The position numbers were made by a program, and so were the translations under genes. This document shows positions 9,804 to 19,482 of a DNA stretch of 64,000 bases, piece after piece (positions within the stretch are counted from its first letter, which is position 1; every line of letters starts with the position of its first letter). The stretch is from assembly GCF_024349685.1 (NCBI RefSeq), contig NZ_AP025944.1, positions 4,904,001-4,968,000 on the forward strand, written 5' to 3'. The notes under the pieces were generated by a model, which did no database searches, had not been told where the DNA came from, and saw only the letters and a list, made by a program, of their open reading frames with translations. The stretch comes from Pseudomonas sp. LRP2-20. Its GTDB lineage: Bacteria; Pseudomonadota; Gammaproteobacteria; Pseudomonadales; Pseudomonadaceae.

Positions 9804-11183
9804 TCAGTCGGCGATGAAGCTGACCCGTACCTTCAACCCGCCCTTCTCACCATCATGCAGGCTGATCTGCGCCAGGTGCGCCCGGCAGATTTCGCCAACG
9901 ATTGCCAACCCCAGCCCACTGCCCTGCACACCCCGCCGGTAGAACCGCTCGAACACCCGCTCGCGCTCATCTTCGGGGATTCCGGGCCCATCGTCTTCGA
10001 CCTCCAGCACCGCCGGCGCCAGCACCCGCAAAATCACGTTTCCCCCCGACGGGGTGTGCGCCAGCGCATTGTCCACCAGGTTGCTGAGCAGCTCGTTGAG
10101 CAACGTTGGCTCCCCCTTCAACCACACCGGCGCCTCGGCCTCCAGCGCCAAGGCGACGCCCCGGTTGTATGCCAATGGCGCCATGGCCATGCCCAGCTCG
10201 CGGGCCAGCTGACTCAGGTCCAGGCGCTGGGCGCCGCCCTCGGCTATCGCCCGTGCTCCGTTTTCAACCCGCGCCAGCGACAGCAACTGATTGGCCAGAT
10301 GGGTCAGGCGATCAGTACCTTGTGCTGCGGATTCCAGGGTTTGCCGCCATTCTTCGGGCTGCTGCGAACGCAACCCCAGCTCCACCCGTGCCTTCAGCGC
10401 CGCCAGCGGCGTGCGCAGTTCGTGGGCAGCTTCAGCAATGAACTGCGCCTGGCGTTCGAACTGACCGCGCAAGCGTTCGGTGAAGTGGTTCAGGGCACGC
10501 ACCAGCGGGCTCAGCTCGCGTTGCACCTGCACCACCGGCAGCGCCCGCAGGTCATCCGGCTGGCGCTCTTCAACCGCCGTGCGCAGGCGCTCCAGCGGGC
10601 GCAGTGCCGCGCTCACCGCGAACCACACCATGACCAGTGCACCCAGCGCCAGCATGCCCAGACGCAGCAACGTATCGGCCATCAGCCCGCGAGCCATGCG
10701 CACCCGCGCCTCTTCAGTCTCGGCCACGCGAATTTCCGCCATGCCGTTCATGTTCGGCTCGCTCACCGCCTTCAACAAACTGACCACACGTACATCCTGG
10801 CCAAGGTAGGTGGCGTCGTAGAAGCGCGCCAATGCCGGATAGTCATCGGTGCGCGGGGTGCCGGGTGGCGGGGACGGCAGGTGCTCGTAGCCGGAAATCA
10901 GTTTCTGGTTGATGTCCAGCACCTGGTAGTAGATACGCCCGGCGCTGTCGTAGGCGAAGGTGTCCAACGCCACGTAGGGCACATCGGCGCTGAGGCTGCC
11001 ATCGCGTTGCGACAGCCCGGCGGCGATGGTCCGCGCCGACGCCAGCAAGGTACGGTCATAGGCCGTATCGGCCGCTTCGCGACCGTTCCAGTAGGCGCTC
11101 AGGCCGCTGGCCAGCATCAGCACCACCAGCAGCAGCGCCAGGTTGCCCAGCAGCCGGCCGCGCAAGCTGCCGTTGTCACGCAT
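9804..11183 (-). CDS. tctE: Sensor histidine kinase TctE-like (tricarboxylate sensing)
   Basis: Inner-membrane histidine kinase expected to sense tricarboxylates such as citrate and phosphorylate TctD. The 459-residue protein starts at the ATG giving MRDNGSLRGRLLGN. It has an N-terminal membrane segment, a periplasmic 2CSK_N-type sensor, a second membrane segment (about residues 160-185) and a HAMP-like linker. The H box (AEAAHELRTPLAAL), N box (LLSNLVDNALAHT), G1 (DDGPGI) and G2 (GSGLGLAI) follow. Its start overlaps the tctD stop by 8 bp. Its last codons are duplicated twice downstream. Confidence 0.92.
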   Translation of the reverse strand: MRDNGSLRGRLLGNLALLLVVLMLASGLSAYWNGREAADTAYDRTLLASARTIAAGLSQRDGSLSADVPYVALDTFAYDSAGRIYYQVLDINQKLISGYEHLPSPPPGTPRTDDYPALARFYDATYLGQDVRVVSLLKAVSEPNMNGMAEIRVAETEEARVRMARGLMADTLLRLGMLALGALVMVWFAVSAALRPLERLRTAVEERQPDDLRALPVVQVQRELSPLVRALNHFTERLRGQFERQAQFIAEAAHELRTPLAALKARVELGLRSQQPEEWRQTLESAAQGTDRLTHLANQLLSLARVENGARAIAEGGAQRLDLSQLARELGMAMAPLAYNRGVALALEAEAPVWLKGEPTLLNELLSNLVDNALAHTPSGGNVILRVLAPAVLEVEDDGPGIPEDERERVFERFYRRGVQGSGLGLAIVGEICRAHLAQISLHDGEKGGLKVRVSFIAD

Positions 11184-11847
11184 CGCGGTGCTCGAGCAGA
11201 TAACCCAGGCCACGGAAGGTGACGATGGCGACCGGGTGGCCATCGAGCTTCTTGCGCAGGCGATGGATGTAGATTTCGATGGCGTCGGGGCTGGCCTCTT
11301 CATCCAGGCCGAACACCTGGGCAGCCAGCTGTTCCTTGCTCATCACCCGGCCTGGGCGGGCGATCAACGCTTCGAGCACGCTCTGTTCGCGCGAGGTCAG
11401 GGTCAGGTTGTCCTCGCCAAGGCTGAAGCGACGCGTGTCCAGGTCGTATACCAGTGGCCCGCAGCGCTGCTGGCGTTCGCCACCGAGCACACTGCGCCTG
11501 AGCAAGGCCTTTACCCGCGCTTCCAGTTCGGTCAGCTCAAAGGGCTTGGCCAGGTAATCATCGGCGCCAAGGTTCAGGCCATGGACCCGGTCCTTCACAT
11601 CGCTGCGCGCGGTAAGCATCAGCACCGGCAAGGTCTTGCCACGGCCGCGCAGGCGCGCCAGCACCTCGAAACCGTCCATGCGCGGCAGCCCCACATCAAG
11701 CACGGCAACGGCGTATTCCTCGCTGGCCAGGGCCAGGTCGGCAGCCACGCCATCATGCAATACATCCACGGTCAGGCCGTGACTTTTCAGGGCCTGGGCC
11801 ACGCTTTCGGCCAGTTGCAGATGGTCTTCGACCAGCAGCACACGCAT
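11176..11847 (-). CDS. tctD: Response regulator TctD-like (OmpR family)
   Basis: DNA-binding response regulator paired with the overlapping tctE kinase. It has 223 residues starting MRVLLVEDHLQLAESV. The receiver phospho-acceptor is in AVLDVGLPRMDG, and a winged-helix output domain ends in the RFRGLGYLLE-type motif. It is divergent from the porin and tctCBA genes, which are the expected targets. In P. aeruginosa the TctED homologue controls opdH and citrate uptake; function here is by homology and context. Confidence 0.93.
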   Translation of the reverse strand: MRVLLVEDHLQLAESVAQALKSHGLTVDVLHDGVAADLALASEEYAVAVLDVGLPRMDGFEVLARLRGRGKTLPVLMLTARSDVKDRVHGLNLGADDYLAKPFELTELEARVKALLRRSVLGGERQQRCGPLVYDLDTRRFSLGEDNLTLTSREQSVLEALIARPGRVMSKEQLAAQVFGLDEEASPDAIEIYIHRLRKKLDGHPVAIVTFRGLGYLLEHRDA

Positions 11848-11923
11848 CGGATTCTCCCTGCTCGGGTGGGACGGTGGCGCGGAGTGTACCGCCGTCGGCA
11901 AGCCTGTGAAGCCCCTCGGCACA

Positions 11924-11955
11924 AACCTTTCACGCTGAAAGGTTAGCGAAAGGTT
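11924..11955. promoter_or_regulatory. Candidate TctD operator in the tctD/opdH spacer
   Basis: AACCTTTC-acgct-GAAAGGTT is an 8-bp perfect inverted repeat. It is followed three bases later by another GAAAGGTT, giving two direct half sites at 11-bp period, the spacing OmpR-family regulators like. It is about 90 bp upstream of the porin start. Assignment to TctD is inference. Confidence 0.5.
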
Positions 11956-12045
11956 CGTTGCCTAGCATCGCACCACGGTCGCCCCACGCGCCGAAAAAAG
12001 CACCAGCAAGGTGCAACGAATAAGAACAAAAACGGAGTCATCCCG

Positions 12046-13335
12046 ATGCTGTCATCGCAGCCTCAGGCGTTCGCGCCTAGCCGTTCCCTGTCCGCACGCC
12101 CTTCTGCCATCGCCAGTGCCCTTGCACTTGCCGGTGTCGCCCCGCTGAGCCAGGCCGCCTTCTTCGAAGACAGCACGGCGACCTTCGAAACCCGCAACAT
12201 GTACTTCAATCGCGACTTCCGCGACGGCACCAGCGCGCAGCAATCCAAGCGCGACGAATGGGCCCAGGGCTTCATGCTCAACTTCGAGTCCGGTTACACC
12301 GATGGCCCTGTGGGCTTCGGCCTGGATGCGCTGGGCATGCTGGGCATCAAGCTCGACTCCAGCCCCGACCGCACCGACACCGGCCTGCTGCCGACCCACG
12401 ATGACGGCAAGGCCGCCGACGAGTATTCCAAGCTCGGCCTGACCGGCAAGGTGAAAGTGTCGAAGACCGAGCTGAAGATCGGCAGCCTGATCCCTGAACT
12501 GCCGACCCTGCAGCCCAACGACGGCCGCATCCTGCCGCAAACCTTCGAAGGCGGCCTGCTGACCTCACAGGAAATCAAGGGCCTGACCTTCACCGGCGCG
12601 CGCCTGGACAAGGCCAAGGACCGCAACGACACCAACTGGGAAGACCTGGCCCTCAACAACAAGAACGGCCGTTTCGGGGGCACCTTCAGCGCCGACAATC
12701 TCGACCTGGCTGGCCTGGACTACAAATTCACCGACCGCATCACCGGCAGCTATCACTTCGCCCAGCTCGATGATATCTACCGTCAGCACTTCGTCGGCAT
12801 GCTCGCCACCCAACCGTGGGGCCCAGGCACCTTTGGCGCCGACATGCGCCTGGCGATCAGCGACGATGCGGGCGCCGCCAAGGCCGGGCGCATCGACAAC
12901 ACCACCTTCAACACGATGCTCAGCTACAGCCTGGGCGGGCACAAGGTCAGCGCCGCCTGGCAGCAGCTGTCGGGTGACAGCGCCTTCCCCTACATCGATG
13001 GCGCCGACCCGTACCTGGTCAACTTCGTCCAGATCAACGACTTCGCAGGTGCCGACGAGCGTTCCTGGCAAGCGCGCTACGACTACAACTTCGCCGCCCT
13101 CGGCATCCCCGGCCTGACCTTCATGACCCGCTACATCAACGGCGACAACGTCAGCCGTGCCGCCGGTGGCGAGGGCAAGGAGTGGGAACGCAACACCGAA
13201 CTCAAGTACGTGGTACAAAGCGGCCCGTTGAAGAACGTCGCCGTGCGCCTGCGCAACGCCACCTTCCGCTCCAACTTCGCCCGCGATGCCGACGAAGTGC
13301 GGTTGCTGGTGAGCTACAGCGTCGCGCTGTGGTAA
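12046..13335 (+). CDS. opdH: OprD-family outer-membrane porin, OpdH-like
   Basis: Substrate-specific 18-strand porin expected to admit tricarboxylates. It has 429 residues with an N-terminal signal peptide ending near SQA|AF. The OprD N-terminal signature AFFEDSTATFETRNMYFNRDF and the terminal aromatic residue of beta-barrel proteins (ending VSYSVALW) are present. It opens a likely operon with tctC 43 bp downstream, divergent from tctD. The OpdH name rests on this context and could be another OprD paralogue. Confidence 0.88.
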   Translation: MLSSQPQAFAPSRSLSARPSAIASALALAGVAPLSQAAFFEDSTATFETRNMYFNRDFRDGTSAQQSKRDEWAQGFMLNFESGYTDGPVGFGLDALGMLGIKLDSSPDRTDTGLLPTHDDGKAADEYSKLGLTGKVKVSKTELKIGSLIPELPTLQPNDGRILPQTFEGGLLTSQEIKGLTFTGARLDKAKDRNDTNWEDLALNNKNGRFGGTFSADNLDLAGLDYKFTDRITGSYHFAQLDDIYRQHFVGMLATQPWGPGTFGADMRLAISDDAGAAKAGRIDNTTFNTMLSYSLGGHKVSAAWQQLSGDSAFPYIDGADPYLVNFVQINDFAGADERSWQARYDYNFAALGIPGLTFMTRYINGDNVSRAAGGEGKEWERNTELKYVVQSGPLKNVAVRLRNATFRSNFARDADEVRLLVSYSVALW

Positions 13336-13378
13336 CCCATGCGGTAACCCATAACAACAACGCTCACGGAGACATTCG

Positions 13379-14359
13379 ATGACCTTTTCACTGCGCCGCC
13401 TCGTCCTCGCCACCGGCTGCCTGCTACTGGCAGGCAACACCCTCGCTGCCGAACCGAAACGACCTGAATGCATCGCCCCCGCCTCACCCGGCGGTGGCTT
13501 CGACCTGACCTGCAAACTGGCGCAGAGTGCCCTGGTGCAGGAGAAGATCCTCAGTAAACCGATGCGCGTGACCTACATGCCAGGCGGTGTCGGCGCCGTG
13601 GCGTACAACGCCGTGGTCGCCCAGCGCCCGGCCGATGCCGGCACCCTGGTGGCCTGGTCCAGCGGTTCGCTGCTGAACCTTGCCCAGGGCAAATTCGGCC
13701 GCTTCGACGAGAACGCGGTGAAATGGCTGGCGGCGGTCGGCACCAGCTACGGCGCCATTGCGGTCAAGAGCGACTCGCCCTACAAGACCCTCGACGACCT
13801 GGTCGCGGCGCTGAAGAAAGACCCGAGCAAAGTGGTGATTGGCTCCGGCGGCACGGTCGGCAGCCAGGACTGGATGCAGACCGCGCTGATCGCCAAGGCT
13901 GCCGGCATCAACCCGCGCGACCTGCGCTACGTGGCCCTGGAAGGCGGCGGCGAGATCGCCACCGCGTTGCTGGGCGGGCACATCCAGGTCGGCTCCACCG
14001 ACATCTCCGACTCCATGCCGCACATCCAGAGCGGCAACATGCGCATCCTCGCGGTGTTCTCGGAAAACCGCCTGGACGAGCCGGAAATGAAAGACATCCC
14101 CACCGCCAAGGAACAGGGCTACGACATCGTCTGGCCAGTGGTGCGCGGTTTCTACCTCGGGCCGAAGGTGAGCGACGAAGACTACGCCTGGTGGAAGGAG
14201 TCGTTCGACAAGATGCTGGCCTCGGAAGACTTCGCCAAGCTGCGTGACCAGCGCGAGCTGTTCCCGTTCGCCATGACCGGTGCGGAGCTGGACGGCTACG
14301 TGAAGAAGCAGGTGGCTGACTACAAGGCACTGGCCAGGGAATTCGGCCTGATCCAGTAA
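13379..14359 (+). CDS. tctC: Tricarboxylate-binding periplasmic protein TctC
   Basis: Extracytoplasmic solute-binding protein of the tripartite tricarboxylate transporter (TTT/Bug family). It has 326 residues with a signal peptide ending TLAA|EP near residue 22. The Bug-type substrate loop IAPASPGGGFDLTC follows, and VIGSGGTVGSQDW lies mid-protein. It delivers substrate to TctAB encoded next. Confidence 0.93.
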   Translation: MTFSLRRLVLATGCLLLAGNTLAAEPKRPECIAPASPGGGFDLTCKLAQSALVQEKILSKPMRVTYMPGGVGAVAYNAVVAQRPADAGTLVAWSSGSLLNLAQGKFGRFDENAVKWLAAVGTSYGAIAVKSDSPYKTLDDLVAALKKDPSKVVIGSGGTVGSQDWMQTALIAKAAGINPRDLRYVALEGGGEIATALLGGHIQVGSTDISDSMPHIQSGNMRILAVFSENRLDEPEMKDIPTAKEQGYDIVWPVVRGFYLGPKVSDEDYAWWKESFDKMLASEDFAKLRDQRELFPFAMTGAELDGYVKKQVADYKALAREFGLIQ

Positions 14360-14381
14360 GCCCCCGATCTTTCACCGACCT

Positions 14382-14468
14382 CTGTGGGAGCGGGCTTGCC
14401 CGCGAAGCAAGCACCGCGGTGCATGGCACCGGCTCTGCCGGTGTTCGCGGGCAAGCCCGCTCCCACAG
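14382..14468. repeat. REP pair inside the tct operon (tctC-tctB spacer)
   Basis: Two facing REP palindromes (CTGTGGGAGCGGGCTTGCC... and its reverse complement) enclose a GC-rich centre with its own stem. The element fills the 135-bp tctC/tctB spacer and could stabilise the upstream opdH-tctC mRNA or attenuate tctB; this is inference. Confidence 0.88.
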
Positions 14469-14494
14469 GGCCCGCGTCCAACGAGGACTTCTTG

Positions 14495-14953
14495 ATGATC
14501 CTGCAACGCATCTTCGCCCTGGCCCTGCTGGCGGTGTGCGCCGCCCTGGCCGTGATGGCCTGGCCCTACCAGGCCGCGTTCTCCTACGAACCGGTAGGGC
14601 CGCGCGCCTACCCGTTGCTGATGCTTGGCCTGATGAGCCTGGGCCTGCTGTACCTGGCCATTCGCCCCACACCCATCGTGCGCAAGGACGACGAGCCAGA
14701 GCTCGACCGCGAAACCTTGACCAAGATCGCCGCCTGCGTCGGCCTGCTGATCATCTTCGCCGGCACCTTCGAAGCCCTGGGCTTCATTCTCAGCGCCATC
14801 CTGGTCGGCATCCCCATGGCTCGCCTGTATGGCGGCCGCTGGCTGCATAGCACCCTCGTGGTGGTGGGCATGAGCGTGCTGCTGTACTGGCTGTTCGACC
14901 GCGTCATGGACGTCCCCCTGCCCCTTGGCCTGCTGAGCGTACTGGAGAACTGA
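14495..14953 (+). CDS. tctB: TctB small membrane subunit of tricarboxylate transporter
   Basis: Small integral membrane subunit with four predicted segments, partner of TctA. It has 152 residues. The start MILQRIFALALL follows GAGG. A longer in-frame start was rejected because it would read through the REP element. The family features EPVGPRAYPLLMLGLM and the C-terminal pair of membrane helices are present. tctA starts 3 bp after its stop. Confidence 0.9.
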   Translation: MILQRIFALALLAVCAALAVMAWPYQAAFSYEPVGPRAYPLLMLGLMSLGLLYLAIRPTPIVRKDDEPELDRETLTKIAACVGLLIIFAGTFEALGFILSAILVGIPMARLYGGRWLHSTLVVVGMSVLLYWLFDRVMDVPLPLGLLSVLEN

Positions 14954-14956
14954 CAC

Positions 14957-16471
14957 ATGGATACCTTGAGCTACCTAGGCCAGGGCTTTGGCGTCGCCCT
15001 GTCCCCATACAACCTGGTCACGGCCCTGTCGGGCACGCTGATCGGCACCGTGGTCGGCCTGTTGCCAGGCCTGGGCCCGATCAACGGCGTGGCGCTGCTG
15101 ATCCCGATCGCCTTCGCCCTCGGCCTGCCGCCGGAGTCGGCGCTGATCCTGCTGGCTGCGGTATACCTGGGCTGCGAATACGGCGGCCGGATCAGCTCGA
15201 TCCTGCTGAACATCCCGGGCGAAGCCTCGACCGTGATGACCACCCTCGACGGTTACCCGATGGCACGCCAGGGTTTGGCTGGCGTGGCCCTGTCGCTGTC
15301 GGCGTGGAGCTCGTTCATCGGCGCGTTCATCGCCACCTGCGGCATGGTGCTGTTCGCCCCGCTGCTGGCGAAATGGGCGATCGCCTTTGGCCCGGCGGAA
15401 TACTTCGTGCTGATGGTGTTCGCCATCGTCGCCCTCGGCGGCATGGCCGGTGACAAGCCCCTGAAGACATTCATTGCGGCACTGATCGGCCTGTTCCTGT
15501 CGGCGGTCGGTATCGATGCCAACAGCGGCGTATACCGCTTCACCGGTGACAGCGTGCACCTGGCCGACGGTATCCAGTTCGTCGTGCTGGTACTGGGCCT
15601 GTTCTCCGTCAGCGAAATCCTGCTGTTACTGGAAAAGACTCACCATGGCCACGAAGCGGTCAAGGCCACCGGGCGCATGCTGTTCAACCTCAAGGAAGCG
15701 GCTTCGGTGTTCGTGGTCAATATCCGTTGCGGCCTGCTGGGCTTCATCATGGGTGTGCTGCCGGGTGCCGGCGCGACCCTGGCCAGCGCCGTGGCCTACA
15801 TGACCGAGAAACGCATCGCCGGTGACAAAGGCAAGTTCGGCAAAGGTGACGCCCGCGGCCTGGCGGCCCCGGAAACCGCCATTGGCGCTTCCTGCTGCGG
15901 CGCCCTGGTGCCGATGCTGACCCTCGGCGTGCCCGGTTCGGGCACCACGGCGGTGATGATCGGCGCACTGACCCTGTACAACATCACCCCAGGCCCACTG
16001 CTGTTCGAACAGCAGCCGGACATCGTCTGGGGCCTGATCGCCTCGCTGTTCATCGCCAACATCATGCTGGTGATCCTGAACATCCCGATGATCCGCATCT
16101 TCACCCGCATCCTCGCCGTGCCGAACTGGGCGCTGGTGCCGGTAATCGCGATCATCACCGCGATCGGGGTATATGCGGTGCATGCCACCACCTTCGACCT
16201 GTTCCTGATGGTCGGCATCGGCATCATGGGCTATATCCTGCGCAAGCTGGACTTCCCGCTGTCGCCGATCCTGCTCGGCTTCATCCTCGGCGGCCTGATG
16301 GAGCAGAACCTGCGCCGGGCACTGTCGATTTCCAACGGTGAGCTGGGCATCCTCTGGTCGAGCCCGATCAGCATGGGTGTCTGGGTGCTGGTGGCGGTCA
16401 TGCTGACCCTGCCGTTGCTGCGCAGCTGGCGCAAGCGCAGCCTGCAGCGCCGGGCCATGGCTGATGCCTGA
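14957..16471 (+). CDS. tctA: TctA large permease subunit of tricarboxylate transporter
   Basis: Large membrane permease (504 residues, about 12 segments) of the tripartite tricarboxylate transporter. Typical TctA motifs are GLLPGLGPINGVALLIP near the N-terminus and GVLPGAGATLASAVAY in the second half, the duplicated re-entrant glycine-rich loops, plus PGSGTTAVMIGAL. Its last 8 bp overlap the start of the AbrB-like gene. Confidence 0.95.
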   Translation: MDTLSYLGQGFGVALSPYNLVTALSGTLIGTVVGLLPGLGPINGVALLIPIAFALGLPPESALILLAAVYLGCEYGGRISSILLNIPGEASTVMTTLDGYPMARQGLAGVALSLSAWSSFIGAFIATCGMVLFAPLLAKWAIAFGPAEYFVLMVFAIVALGGMAGDKPLKTFIAALIGLFLSAVGIDANSGVYRFTGDSVHLADGIQFVVLVLGLFSVSEILLLLEKTHHGHEAVKATGRMLFNLKEAASVFVVNIRCGLLGFIMGVLPGAGATLASAVAYMTEKRIAGDKGKFGKGDARGLAAPETAIGASCCGALVPMLTLGVPGSGTTAVMIGALTLYNITPGPLLFEQQPDIVWGLIASLFIANIMLVILNIPMIRIFTRILAVPNWALVPVIAIITAIGVYAVHATTFDLFLMVGIGIMGYILRKLDFPLSPILLGFILGGLMEQNLRRALSISNGELGILWSSPISMGVWVLVAVMLTLPLLRSWRKRSLQRRAMADA

Positions 16472-17495
16472 CCGGCCACTGCCGCTGTTTGTCGCAACCG
16501 GGCTGGTCGGCCTTGCGGGTGGCTTTGCCGCCAGCAAGGTCGGCTGGCCTTTGCCGTGGATGATCGGTGCGTTGCTGGCAATCATCCTGGTACGCTGCCT
16601 GACGCCCTGGCAGCTCTCGGAAATACCCAATGGCCGCAAATGCGGGCAATGCATCATCGGTATCGGTATCGGCCTGCACTTTACCCCGGCGGTGATCGAG
16701 CAGGTCGCCAGCCACTTTGCGCTGATCTGCTTCGGCGCGCTGTTCACCACCCTCTCCAGCGTAATCAGCGTGTGGCTGCTGCGGCGCACCGGCGAAGACC
16801 GCGCAACGGCGTTCTTCGCCAGCATGCCCGGTGGCTCGGGCGAGATGGTCAACCTTGGCGCACGCAACGGTGCGGTGCTCAGCCAGGTGGCCGCGGCACA
16901 GAGCCTGCGCGTGCTGGCCGTGGTGCTGTGCGTACCGGCACTGTTCAAGTTCCTGCTCGGTGACGGCGTGGCGCTGAATCACAATGGCAACGTCAGTTGG
17001 GGTTGGCTGGCGCTGATCGTGCCGCTGGGCGTGGCGGTGGGGTTTGTCTGGCAACGCTTGCGCCAGCCTAACCCGTGGCTGTTCGGGCCCTTGTTGGTGG
17101 CCGCCTCGGTGAACCTGGCGGGCAGCCTGCAGATCGCCCTGCCCAACGGTGCCAGCCAGATCGGCCAGTGGCTGATCGGCAGCGGCCTGGCCTGCCACTT
17201 CAACCGCGCGTTCTTCCGCCGCGCGCCGTCCTTTCTCGGGCGTACGTTGTTGGCCACGGCGCTGTGCATGGCAATTGCCGGCAGTGCCGCGTGGGTGTTG
17301 AGCGTGATGACCGAACTGGACCTGCGCTCGCTGACGCTGGGGATGATGCCGGGCGGGATCGCCGAGATGAGCCTGACAGCCGAAACCTTGCAACTGTCGG
17401 TGCCGCTGGTGACGGCGCTGCAGGTGGTACGGTTGATCCTGGTGCTGTTTCTGGCAGAGCCGTTGTTCCGACTATGGAATGCAAACCCAGATTAG
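16464..17495 (+). CDS. AbrB-family membrane protein (COG3180)
   Basis: Polytopic membrane protein of the AbrB/ammonia monooxygenase-like family, whose substrate is not established. It has 343 residues built as two similar halves: PLPWMIGALLAIILVR and later PNPWLFGPLLVAASV, and MPGGSGEMVNLGA paired with MPGGIAEMSLTA. Such genes often follow tctCBA. The 8-bp overlap with tctA argues for co-translation and a role in the same uptake system, such as export or balancing of substrate; that role is inference. Confidence 0.85.
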   Translation: MPDRPLPLFVATGLVGLAGGFAASKVGWPLPWMIGALLAIILVRCLTPWQLSEIPNGRKCGQCIIGIGIGLHFTPAVIEQVASHFALICFGALFTTLSSVISVWLLRRTGEDRATAFFASMPGGSGEMVNLGARNGAVLSQVAAAQSLRVLAVVLCVPALFKFLLGDGVALNHNGNVSWGWLALIVPLGVAVGFVWQRLRQPNPWLFGPLLVAASVNLAGSLQIALPNGASQIGQWLIGSGLACHFNRAFFRRAPSFLGRTLLATALCMAIAGSAAWVLSVMTELDLRSLTLGMMPGGIAEMSLTAETLQLSVPLVTALQVVRLILVLFLAEPLFRLWNANPD

Positions 17496-17547
17496 ATGTG
17501 CCGGCCTCTTCGGCGCCACGATTTACCCGCGAAGAGGCGACACGGCT

Positions 17548-18240
17548 TCAGAGAGGCGGCAATGTCCAGTTGATCGGCGCCATGCCACGCTGTTCGAGGA
17601 AGCTGTTGGTGCGGCTGAAGTGCCCGCAACCCAGGAACCCGCGATACGCCGACAGCGGCGACGGGTGCACCGACTTGAGCACCAGGTGCTTGGTGCCATC
17701 GATCAGCTTCTGCTTGCTCTGGGCATGCGCCCCCCACAGCAGGAACACCACGTTCGGGCACTGCTCGCTGACCACCTGGATGATCCGGTCGGTAAAGAAC
17801 TCCCAACCCTTCTTGGCATGCGAAGCGGCATTGGCGCGTTCGACGGTCATGGTCGTGTTGAGCAGCAACACGCCCTGCTCGGCCCAGCTCTGCAGGTAGC
17901 CGTGGCTGGCGATCGGGATGTTGAGGTCGCGCTGCAACTCTTTGTAGATGTTGACCAGCGACGGCGGCGCCGGCACGCCTGGCTGTACCGAAAAGCACAA
18001 GCCATGTGCCTGGCCCGGGCCGTGGTAGGGGTCCTGGCCGAGGATCACCACCTTGACCTGCTCCAGCGGCGTGGAGTTCAGCGCATTGAAGATCAGCGGC
18101 CCCGGCGGGTAGATTTCCTTGCCGGCCGCGTACTCCTGGCGCAGGAACTCACGCAGCTGATGCATGTAGGGCTGGTCGAACTCGGCGCGCAGTGCAGCCT
18201 TCCAGCTGGGTTCGAGTTTGATGCGATCGTCTTCAGTCAT
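17548..18240 (-). CDS. ung: Uracil-DNA glycosylase Ung
   Basis: Removes uracil from DNA in base excision repair. It has 230 residues, the usual length. The catalytic motif [18 protein letters not shown] carries D70, and the second active-site motif [11 protein letters not shown] is near the C-terminus. The start [14 protein letters not shown] matches the family. It is convergent with the tct operon and divergent from the enoyl-CoA hydratase-family gene. Confidence 0.97.
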   Translation of the reverse strand: MTEDDRIKLEPSWKAALRAEFDQPYMHQLREFLRQEYAAGKEIYPPGPLIFNALNSTPLEQVKVVILGQDPYHGPGQAHGLCFSVQPGVPAPPSLVNIYKELQRDLNIPIASHGYLQSWAEQGVLLLNTTMTVERANAASHAKKGWEFFTDRIIQVVSEQCPNVVFLLWGAHAQSKQKLIDGTKHLVLKSVHPSPLSAYRGFLGCGHFSRTNSFLEQRGMAPINWTLPPL

Positions 18241-18366
18241 GGGGCCATCCGTAAACAATGGCGCGACACTAGGTAAGCCACCTGCCCTTGTCAATCGATC
18301 CGACCGACGACCGGCATGATCGGCCACGCAGGCCATACTTGGGGGATGACTTGCGTGAGGTAGTCC

Positions 18367-19482
18367 ATGGCCATTCAATGCGAGGTACTCACCGGCGCCG
18401 ATGGCGCCCGAATCGGCATCGCCACCCTCGATGCCCCCAAGGCGCTCAATGCCCTCAACCTGCCGATGATCGAAGTGCTCGGCGAACAGTTGCACAGCTG
18501 GGCCAGCGATCCTGGGGTGGTCTGCGTGCTGTTGCGCGGCAGCGGTGCCAAGGCCTTCTGCGCTGGCGGCGATGTGCGGGCATTGGCCCAGGCCTGCCTG
18601 GCCCACCGCGGCAGCGTGCCACCGCTGGCCGCCACCTTCTTTGCCGCCGAGTACCGCCTCGACTACCTCTTGCACACCTACCCGAAGCCGCTGCTGTGCT
18701 GGGGCCACGGGCATGTGCTGGGCGGCGGCATGGGGCTGCTGCAGGGTGCCGGGGTGCGTATCGTCACGCCCAGCAGCCGCTTGGCCATGCCGGAAATCAG
18801 CATCGGCCTTTACCCGGACGTAGGGGCCAGCTGGTTCCTCGCCCGCCTGCCGGGCAAGCTCGGCCTGTTCCTCGGCTTGACCGGGGCAGCGATCAATGCC
18901 CGTGATGCTCTCGACCTGGACCTGGCTGATCGTTTCTTCGGCGAAGCACAGCAAGAGGCGTTGATCGAAGAGCTGCTGCAACTGAACTGGCAGGAACAGA
19001 CCGACCTGCAACTGAACAGCCTGCTCAAAGCCGAACAGCATCGCGCCTGGGCCGAGCTGCCTGCGGCGCAGTGGCTGCCGCGGCGCCAGGTGATCGACGC
19101 ACTGCTCGATGTGGCCGACCCGGCTGCAGCCTGGCGGGCACTGGAAGGCCTCAAGCATCACAGCGACCCGCTGCTGGCCGAAGCCGGCCAACGCCTGCAT
19201 GAGGGTTGCCCGCTGACGGCGCACCTGGTCTGGGAGCAGATCCAGCGTGCCCGGCACCTGTCACTGGCCCAGGTATTCCAGATGGAGTACAGCATGAGCC
19301 TCAATTGCTGCCGGCACCCGGAATTCAGTGAAGGTGTGCGTGCCCGCCTGCTGGACAAGGACAACCAGCCGCGCTGGCACTGGCCGGATGTGGCTCAGGT
19401 GCCAGCGGCGGTGGTCGAGGCGCATTTCGCCAAGGCGTGGGAAGGGCGCCATCCTTTGGCCGATCTGGGGGCCATGGGCTGA
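18367..19482 (+). CDS. Enoyl-CoA hydratase/isomerase family, probable 3-hydroxyisobutyryl-CoA hydrolase
   Basis: Crotonase-fold acyl-CoA enzyme of 371 residues, longer than ordinary hydratases and matching the ECH_2 group that includes 3-hydroxyisobutyryl-CoA hydrolase of valine breakdown. Visible are the oxyanion-hole segments [11 protein letters not shown] and [15 protein letters not shown], the catalytic-region [20 protein letters not shown], and a C-terminal extension rich in charged helices. It is not in a valine operon here, so the substrate is uncertain. Confidence 0.8.
   Translation: MAIQCEVLTGADGARIGIATLDAPKALNALNLPMIEVLGEQLHSWASDPGVVCVLLRGSGAKAFCAGGDVRALAQACLAHRGSVPPLAATFFAAEYRLDYLLHTYPKPLLCWGHGHVLGGGMGLLQGAGVRIVTPSSRLAMPEISIGLYPDVGASWFLARLPGKLGLFLGLTGAAINARDALDLDLADRFFGEAQQEALIEELLQLNWQEQTDLQLNSLLKAEQHRAWAELPAAQWLPRRQVIDALLDVADPAAAWRALEGLKHHSDPLLAEAGQRLHEGCPLTAHLVWEQIQRARHLSLAQVFQMEYSMSLNCCRHPEFSEGVRARLLDKDNQPRWHWPDVAQVPAAVVEAHFAKAWEGRHPLADLGAMG

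Noticed and set aside
17496..17547. CCGGCCTCTTCGGCGCC...CCCGCGAAGAGGCG considered as a REP
   Set aside because: Only the outer arms remain and the core is altered; too degraded to list with the intact pairs.
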